Below, in pieces: positions 58,436 through 64,000 of a stretch of 64,000 bases of DNA. The stretch is from Acetohalobium arabaticum DSM 5501 (GTDB lineage: Bacteria; Bacillota; Halanaerobiia; Halobacteroidales; Acetohalobiaceae). Made by a program: the position numbers and the translations under genes. The stretch lies in contig NC_014378.1 of the NCBI RefSeq assembly GCF_000144695.1, positions 2,132,043-2,196,042 of the forward strand, in the 5' to 3' direction. The notes under the pieces are model-generated. The model had not been told where the DNA came from, searched no databases, and saw only the letters and a list, made by a program, of their open reading frames with translations. Numbering within the stretch: position 1 is the first letter of the stretch; each line of letters opens with the position of its first letter.

Positions 58436-58909
58436 TTAATCTAACTCCTTATCCAGAACTTTATGCATTACCACTGCGTCCTCCTGATTATTCTGATAAT
58501 AATCCTCTTTAATTCCTACTTCTTCAAAGCCATAATCCCGATACAGTCTGCGGGCTGCTTGATTAGATACTCTTACTTCCAGAGTTACCTTTCTTACTTT
58601 CGACTCCGCCAGACTGCTAACTATCCTATCCAACAGATACTTAGCCAATCCCTGCCGCCGATAAGCAGGAGCAATAGCCAGAGTAGTAATATGGCCTTCA
58701 CTTATAAAGATCCAGATACCTATATAGCCTATAAGTTCTGCCCCTTTTTTAAGTACTAAATAATGGGCATACCGATTCTTAGTTAATTCCTTTTTAAATG
58801 ACTCAACAGACCAGGGCGAACCAAAAGACTCTTCTTCAATCTCGATTACCCTTTCTAAATCAGCAAGCTGCATCGGCTGTAAAACCAGATCTACCGGATC
58901 AAAAATCAC
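58436..58909 (-). CDS. rimI: Ribosomal protein alanine N-acetyltransferase RimI
   Basis: The 157-residue GNAT enzyme acetylates the N-terminal Ala of ribosomal protein S18. The acetyl-CoA loop is [20 protein letters not shown], with [20 protein letters not shown] at the C-terminus. It overlaps tsaB by 11 bases and its start is GTG, with an unclear ribosome site. Its place among the t6A genes is usual in Firmicutes. Confidence 0.92.
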   Translation of the reverse strand: MIFDPVDLVLQPMQLADLERVIEIEEESFGSPWSVESFKKELTKNRYAHYLVLKKGAELIGYIGIWIFISEGHITTLAIAPAYRRQGLAKYLLDRIVSSLAESKVRKVTLEVRVSNQAARRLYRDYGFEEVGIKEDYYQNNQEDAVVMHKVLDKELD

Positions 58910-59609
58910 CTTTGCTTACCTGCCAGTCTCTTTCAGCCTGGGATCGTTTAAGATAATTCGGCTTTAAATCCATTAACTTATCCCCGCCGCCTGTCTTTAG
59001 CTTGATACTTCCGATCTGGGCCAGACTCTTCCCTTGGACTAGATTATTTTCCAGCGAGAATTCAGCCTGAGTACCCAATCTATCTTCAATTAGTTCTCGA
59101 TACTCCTCTGCTCCTGGACCTATAAAGAATATCTTCTGCTTAAATCTTTTACTTAACTCTTCTAGGAAACTATCTACTTCCTTGATATCCTCAGCAACTA
59201 CCGGTTCCTTTAGCCCCAACCCATCTTTTTCCTGATAGACAGCCGTATATACCCGCTGTCGCCGGGCATCCAGCATAGGACAGATAGGCTCTGTTATATG
59301 TAATAGATTATTAGCTAAAGCCTCCAGAGTAGAAATGCCTACCACCGGAATATCCAACGCATGGGCTAGACTCTTAGCCGTAGCCAGACCGATTCGAATT
59401 CCAGTAAAAGAACCGGGACCTACTCCTACAGCAATGGCCTCTAAAGCACTACACTCCAGGTAAGCATCATCGATAATTCCTACAATCTGGTCCATCAACC
59501 GCTGGGAATGGGTCTTATCGAGATTCAGATTATACTCTGCTATAACCTCTTCCTTATAAAGACAGACAGCACCTACAGAAGTAGAACTATCTACCGCCAA
59601 GATCAACAT
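58899..59609 (-). CDS. tsaB: tRNA threonylcarbamoyladenosine complex subunit TsaB
   Basis: The 236-residue subunit is a TsaD paralogue that serves as dimerisation partner of the t6A machinery. Its N-terminus LILAVDSSTSVGAVCLYKEE and the GVGPGSFTGIRIGLATAKSL stretch are typical. It overlaps tsaE by 23 bases. GGAG stands 10 bases before the ATG. Confidence 0.95.
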   Translation of the reverse strand: MLILAVDSSTSVGAVCLYKEEVIAEYNLNLDKTHSQRLMDQIVGIIDDAYLECSALEAIAVGVGPGSFTGIRIGLATAKSLAHALDIPVVGISTLEALANNLLHITEPICPMLDARRQRVYTAVYQEKDGLGLKEPVVAEDIKEVDSFLEELSKRFKQKIFFIGPGAEEYRELIEDRLGTQAEFSLENNLVQGKSLAQIGSIKLKTGGGDKLMDLKPNYLKRSQAERDWQVSKGDF

Positions 59610-60060
59610 TTTCTTTCAACTCCGATACCAGGGAAATATACTTATTAGCCTGAGGAATAATCTTAATTAACCGGTTATCCCCCTGACTCTTAATTGTAAT
59701 ATTTAAATAACTATCCGGCATCAATGGACCAGCCTTATCCGGCCATTCAATGATTGTTACTCCTTCTCCATAGAGATACTCCTCAAAACCAATATCATAT
59801 AATTCTTTATAATCAGAAATACGGTACAGATCAATATGATAAGCCGGCAGCCGCCCTTGATATTCATTGATTAATGTATAAGTAGGACTTGTTACTTCAG
59901 CCTCAACTTCCAGTCCCGCCAATAATCCTTTGGCCAGACAGGTCTTACCTGCACCTAAGTTGCCCTGGAGACAGATAATATCTCCACTGTTGAGCAATTC
60001 GCCTATCTTAGCTCCCAATTCTATCGTTTCTTTCGGCTGTTCAGTTATTAATTTTAACAT
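59587..60060 (-). CDS. tsaE: tRNA threonylcarbamoyladenosine complex ATPase TsaE
   Basis: I place the start at the ATG 60058-60060, 5 bases after GGGGGAG; the GTG two codons upstream lies inside that site. The 157-residue ATPase has Walker A GNLGAGKTCLAKGLL and VTSPTYTLINEY, with IIEWPDKAGPLMP later. It drives the TsaBD reaction cycle. It is first in the t6A operon. Confidence 0.95.
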   Translation of the reverse strand: MLKLITEQPKETIELGAKIGELLNSGDIICLQGNLGAGKTCLAKGLLAGLEVEAEVTSPTYTLINEYQGRLPAYHIDLYRISDYKELYDIGFEEYLYGEGVTIIEWPDKAGPLMPDSYLNITIKSQGDNRLIKIIPQANKYISLVSELKENVDLGGR

Positions 60061-60150
60061 TTCCACTCCCCCTCAAGTTTACTGGAAACTCATTCCTATC
60101 TTAAGCACTTTATTAATCTTTTATTCAATTACAAGTTATAATATAATCTT

Positions 60151-60657
60151 CTATCCAGTATTCTTCAATACTTTAATTACTAGAATAGTAATTATCACCC
60201 CAACTACTACTTCCGGTACTCCATGAGTAATTCCTATTCCGACTGCTGCTGTTGAGGGTAGATAGCCCCGCCAGACTGCCAGTCCTAATACTCCTATAGT
60301 ATTAGTCAGAGTCCCCACAGCTGCTGCCAGACCTGCTGCTATAGATTCCTTTTTAACCAATCTATAGCTATATCCAGCCAGCACCCCTATAAATATCCGG
60401 GGTAGAATCCCAATTAATGGATCAACTACAAAGGGGTTACCTGCTCTTAAAAAACTAAAAATCCCAAACACAAAACCAACTAAACCACCAACTAACGGCC
60501 CCTCTAAAATAGCTCCAATAACCACAGGAATATGCATAATAGTAGCCGAACCGGCCGGAGTCGGTACCGGCACAAAGCCTAAAGGGGTCATGCCCAGTAT
60601 AGCAGTTACAGCTCCCAAGATACCTACTAAAGTAATCTTTTGTGTATCCAGCTCCAT
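60151..60657 (-). CDS. ECF transporter substrate-specific component
   Basis: The 168-residue membrane protein has about six hydrophobic segments and matches S components of energy-coupling factor transporters: ITLVGILGAVTAILGMTPLG, then IMHIPVVIGAILEGPLVGGL and FVVDPLIGILPRIFIGVLAG. This pattern belongs to the group annotated for pantothenate and related vitamins, but the ligand is uncertain. No ECF ATPase or EcfT gene is adjacent, as usual for group II systems. GGAGG precedes the start. Confidence 0.82.
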   Translation of the reverse strand: MELDTQKITLVGILGAVTAILGMTPLGFVPVPTPAGSATIMHIPVVIGAILEGPLVGGLVGFVFGIFSFLRAGNPFVVDPLIGILPRIFIGVLAGYSYRLVKKESIAAGLAAAVGTLTNTIGVLGLAVWRGYLPSTAAVGIGITHGVPEVVVGVIITILVIKVLKNTG

Positions 60658-60677
60658 TTATTCTAACCTCCAATAAA

Positions 60678-62867
60678 TCATCTGCTGTCTACCTCTTTAA
60701 TTAACTCTTTTATTCCCAGCTGACGCAGTCTATCTTCCTCCAGTCTATGCTTCTGGCCCGGCTGCTTATCATCCAGCTCTAACTCCTTTAGACTGCTGAT
60801 AACCTGCTCAGCCTGCTTGACTAATTGAGCCAATTTCTGGTCAGGATTAAACCTCTTAATATATTCCAGATTATCCTCAGCTACAGTAAAGTCTTTTTGA
60901 ATAATCCGGGCAATAGCTAAATTATAAACCGCATTCAAATTTCCAGCATCCATTCTTTTAACTTCCTGCCATAATTCAACAGCATCTGCTAAATCTCCTT
61001 GATGGAACTTTAAACTGCCTAATTCTTGATACGTCCAGGAATATGGATGTAACTGAATAGAATTCTGATACTCCTTAGCAGCTAACTTATAATTCTGCTT
61101 CTTTCTATAAAGCCTGGCCAACCGACCGTGTAGTTTCGCCAACAGCTCTTTACTCCAGTTGTCAACTGAACCAGAATACTCTTTAATTCCCTGGCGGTAA
61201 GTAGATACAGCTAAATTATCCAGTTCATAATCAGTAAATAATTCGGCTATCTCAATATACTCATCCAGTTTCAGATTATCTATCTTTAATATATCTTTCC
61301 AGATTGTAACGGCCTGCTCCTGCTTATTAGCCCGCCAGTAAGATTCGCCTAATTTCAGTCTGATATCAAGCTGCTGGGGCTTCAGCTTTAAAGCCTGTTG
61401 ATAATTATCAACAGCAGAATCATAATTCTTCCAGCTATGATAGAAGTCACCCAAGTATTCATAATTCAACCAGCTAGCCTCCAATTCAACAGCCTTGAGA
61501 TATAACTGTTCTGCTATCTGATACCTATCCAGTTCTTCATAAGAACGGGCTAATTTAATATAGCCCCAGGAATCCTCAGGAGTTATCTGAATAGCCCGTT
61601 GATACCTATGGACTGCCTGATGATGTTTATCAGCTTTTCGATAGAGATCACCAGAATAGATCTGGTACTTAGCCTTATTAGGGGCCAAATCAATTAACTT
61701 ATCCAGAGTATTCTGGGCATTCTCCAGCATAGTATCGTTTACTGCCGAACGGCGGTAAGTCCAGAATAGCCGTTCTAAGTATTCCTTGTTGGTCGGAGCT
61801 AGATTGACTGCTCTTTCCAACGAACTGCGGGCCTGGTCTATATTCTGTAACTGTAGATGCAGTTCACCTAAAGTATAATGCAGCTCTCCTCGTTTATAAT
61901 CCAGGACCAAGGCCTCTTTAATTGCTTCTATAGCCTTATTATATCGGCTCTGTTCGCGGTAGAATTCAGCTAACTTTCGATAATACTTAATCTTTGGTTT
62001 AATCTCAACCGCCTGCTTAAGCATCTCAACTGCTTTATCAGTCTCTAATACTTCATAATACAGCTGGGCTAAACGGTATCTACTCTCAGTATCACCAGCA
62101 TCAGCACTTACTTTCTTTTCTAACTTAAAGATTTTCTGCCGCACCTTGGGCGTAAATCCAACTGCAAAATCTTCATTATCCAGTCCATCATTGATTACCC
62201 AGTTTTGATAATTAATCTTCAAGATCTGTTCTTCATTTCTGTTCTCAACTATAATTAAATTAGGCAGCCAGATTTCATTCTCCACTTCCCGGTAGCCGTT
62301 ATAATTAATTGTTGCTACCAGCTGGTCTGCTCCATTAAATACTTCAATTTTATCAATCAACAACCGCTCTTTTTCAACCCAGATTACCTGTCTGGTAAAT
62401 TGATTACTCAATTCCAGCAAAGTTATCGGCTTATTATGTAAGTTAGTTTCTCCCAACAGCTTCAGATTATAAATATCCTCCAGATTATTCAACGGCTCCA
62501 GATAATCACGCTGTCCTCTGAGAGGTAGAGCATTCTGCAGCAGAGAATAATCAGGAGGCAGATAAATCCAGGGCATAGCATTCAATAACCGGCCCGATGC
62601 TGTCCCCTTTATCCGGCCGAAAGTATAAGAATTATCTGTTAGAGAACGCTGTTGATTCTTCATTATATTAGTCCGATAAGTAACAGTCTCTTCGGCAAGG
62701 AAAATTTTCGATACCAATGAACCTTTAAAGTCCTTGATCTGATCAAAATTGGCTAAAATGCCTTTAATTATCCTATCAGGACTACCCTTCTGCTCCGATG
62801 CAGCCAGCGGTAGATTAATCGTTATACAGAGTAAAACAACAAGAATTAGATTGATCAATTTCCGCAC
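60678..62867 (-). CDS. LolA-like secreted protein with C-terminal TPR array
   Basis: The 729-residue protein has a signal peptide (residues 1-24). Residues about 30-240 resemble LolA/outer-membrane-lipoprotein sorting proteins (GSLVSKIFLAEETVTYRTNI, LGETNLHNKPITLLELSNQF). Residues about 260-690 hold around a dozen tetratricopeptide repeats, for example YDSAVDNYQQALKLKPQQLD. No lipobox Cys is evident. The combination suggests a periplasmic scaffold, which fits a diderm envelope. The start is GTG with AAAGGGG. Function is otherwise unknown. Confidence 0.75.
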   Translation of the reverse strand: MRKLINLILVVLLCITINLPLAASEQKGSPDRIIKGILANFDQIKDFKGSLVSKIFLAEETVTYRTNIMKNQQRSLTDNSYTFGRIKGTASGRLLNAMPWIYLPPDYSLLQNALPLRGQRDYLEPLNNLEDIYNLKLLGETNLHNKPITLLELSNQFTRQVIWVEKERLLIDKIEVFNGADQLVATINYNGYREVENEIWLPNLIIVENRNEEQILKINYQNWVINDGLDNEDFAVGFTPKVRQKIFKLEKKVSADAGDTESRYRLAQLYYEVLETDKAVEMLKQAVEIKPKIKYYRKLAEFYREQSRYNKAIEAIKEALVLDYKRGELHYTLGELHLQLQNIDQARSSLERAVNLAPTNKEYLERLFWTYRRSAVNDTMLENAQNTLDKLIDLAPNKAKYQIYSGDLYRKADKHHQAVHRYQRAIQITPEDSWGYIKLARSYEELDRYQIAEQLYLKAVELEASWLNYEYLGDFYHSWKNYDSAVDNYQQALKLKPQQLDIRLKLGESYWRANKQEQAVTIWKDILKIDNLKLDEYIEIAELFTDYELDNLAVSTYRQGIKEYSGSVDNWSKELLAKLHGRLARLYRKKQNYKLAAKEYQNSIQLHPYSWTYQELGSLKFHQGDLADAVELWQEVKRMDAGNLNAVYNLAIARIIQKDFTVAEDNLEYIKRFNPDQKLAQLVKQAEQVISSLKELELDDKQPGQKHRLEEDRLRQLGIKELIKEVDSR

Positions 62868-62892
62868 CCGACCTACCCCTTTCTTATAATAT

Positions 62893-64000
62893 TTATTCTA
62901 TATCAATTAAATCTTTTCCTTCACTATTCGACTGATTTAGCACAGCTTCAACAAAAGTAATAACCCCTAACTCTAATGCTGCTTCATCAAAATTAAACTT
63001 GGGATGATGGCCCGGATAGGAACAGTCAGGAAATTTGCCGGCTCCCAAACGGTAAAAAGCGCCCGGCACCTGCTGACAGTAATAGGCAAAATCCTCTGCT
63101 CCCATTGAAGGATGATCTGGTTTTGTAACCTGCTTGATCTCCGGCAGGCCACTGAAACTCTTTTCTAGACCGGTAACTAATTCATCATTACTGATCATTA
63201 CAGGATAGCCCCGCTTATAATCCAGTTCATAATCAGCCCCGTGGGCTGTTGTAATTCCCTTAATTATCTCTTCAATCTTATCTGGTAATTCTTCTCTAAC
63301 AGCTGGATCAGTACTTCTTACAGTCCCGGTAAGTTTGACCTGATCAGCAATTACATTATGGCGGTAGCCCCCTTCAATCTTACCCATCGAAAGAACCACT
63401 GAGTGATGCGGAGCTACTTTCCTACTGACTACCGTCTGGAGAGCAGTTACTATTTCAGCAGCTACCACTACAGTATCTACTGTCTGGTGCGGAGCAGCAC
63501 CATGGCCCCCCTCCCCTGTTACTACCAGTTCTATCTGATCAGCTGCCGCCGAAACAACACCGCTTTTAAGCTCTAGTTCACCGGTCAGCTGGTCGGTATT
63601 CAAATGGAGGCCGATAATTCCGGCTACATCCTCCAGCACACCTTCCTCAATCATCGGTTTGGCACCGCCCGGCCCCTCTTCGGCCGGTTGAAAGATAAAC
63701 CGCAGATTAATATTTAATTCAGCTCGAAACTGATCCAGAATAACAGCCGTGCCCAGCAGAATAGCTACATGTCCATCATGGCCGCAGGCATGCATCACTC
63801 CTTCTTTCTGTGAAGCATACTCCACTCCGGTCTGTTCTTGAATCGGTAAGGCATCCATATCAGCCCGCAGTGCTAACGTTGGTAAGTCATCCCCCAGCTG
63901 TAAATCAGCCACAACTCCGGTCTGGGCTACTTCTGTCTGAAAATCTAAGCCGGTCTCCTGTAAGATTCCAACTATCTTATCCGCCGTTTTATATTCCTCA
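62893..64000 (-). CDS. M20 family amidohydrolase, 5' end beyond window
   Basis: The frame remains open to the right edge, so the gene starts outside. The visible 368 residues begin EEYKTADKIVGILQETGLDF, part of the family's catalytic domain, and contain ALRADMDALPIQEQTG, HACGHDGHVAILLGTA and FQPAEEGPGGAKPM, the metal ligands of the M20D group. The lid domain follows, then HPKFNFDEAALELG at the end. This fits N-acyl-amino-acid or hippurate-type hydrolases; the substrate is not determined. It may be co-transcribed with the TPR gene. Confidence 0.92.
   Translation of the reverse strand, partial: EEYKTADKIVGILQETGLDFQTEVAQTGVVADLQLGDDLPTLALRADMDALPIQEQTGVEYASQKEGVMHACGHDGHVAILLGTAVILDQFRAELNINLRFIFQPAEEGPGGAKPMIEEGVLEDVAGIIGLHLNTDQLTGELELKSGVVSAAADQIELVVTGEGGHGAAPHQTVDTVVVAAEIVTALQTVVSRKVAPHHSVVLSMGKIEGGYRHNVIADQVKLTGTVRSTDPAVREELPDKIEEIIKGITTAHGADYELDYKRGYPVMISNDELVTGLEKSFSGLPEIKQVTKPDHPSMGAEDFAYYCQQVPGAFYRLGAGKFPDCSYPGHHPKFNFDEAALELGVITFVEAVLNQSNSEGKDLIDIE

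Overview
The window reads as chromosomal DNA of a low-GC, anaerobic, endospore-forming Firmicute. Germination-receptor genes (gerK type), [FeFe]-hydrogenase maturation (hydE), molybdenum-cofactor genes under a Moco-type riboswitch, acidic proteins and a LolA-like secreted protein (expected of a diderm Firmicute) together suggest Halanaerobiales, most likely a Halobacteroidaceae-like halophile. That assignment is inference; there is no rRNA in the window. Almost everything is on the minus strand, in short operons separated by clear hairpin terminators.

The left 7 kb is the accessory part. An arsenite-methylation operon (arsM-arsR) is bracketed by a nearly perfect 40-bp inverted repeat (20-59 and 1319-1358), like a small mobile cassette. 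It is followed by about 640 bp of non-coding DNA that holds two further inverted-repeat elements (1417-1714 and 1840-2010). After hydE comes a junkyard of IS200/IS605-superfamily material: a HEARO/omega RNA with a truncated iscB, a tnpA-tnpB element broken by five homopolymer frameshifts with its guide-RNA region and right end still recognisable, and the N-terminus of a second tnpB on the other strand, divergent from a small XRE regulator. Three different obligate-mobile-element-guided (OMEGA) nuclease remnants thus sit in about 2.8 kb. Fragments of a chemotaxis receptor and of a membrane protein lie just beside them.

From 7.4 kb onward the DNA is orderly housekeeping: thiDEMC behind a TPP riboswitch; acnB; a CoA-disulfide/persulfide reductase with an ArsR-type regulator; rlmD; ligA-gatC-gatA-gatB with an isocitrate dehydrogenase; pcrA; a thioredoxin-like protein with one active-site Cys; an FAD dehydrogenase; a PrsW-type protease; a beta-grasp protein near cysC and an E1-like enzyme; metNIQ behind a SAM-I riboswitch; a DUF389 protein; a TrpR-like regulator; and a molybdopterin operon (small Cys protein, two moeA, moaA, a moaC-MOSC fusion, mog) behind a Moco-like riboswitch.

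The right third holds guaA-pbuG behind a guanine-type riboswitch with an unusual core, a methyl-accepting chemotaxis protein, an FAD reductase, gerKA-gerKC-gerKB, groES-groEL with a CIRCE operator, an ACT-domain/PFL pair, a radical-SAM/PDZ/DUF512 protein, the t6A set tsaE-tsaB-rimI-tsaD, an ECF substrate-binding component, a LolA-like/TPR protein and an M20 amidohydrolase cut by the window edge.
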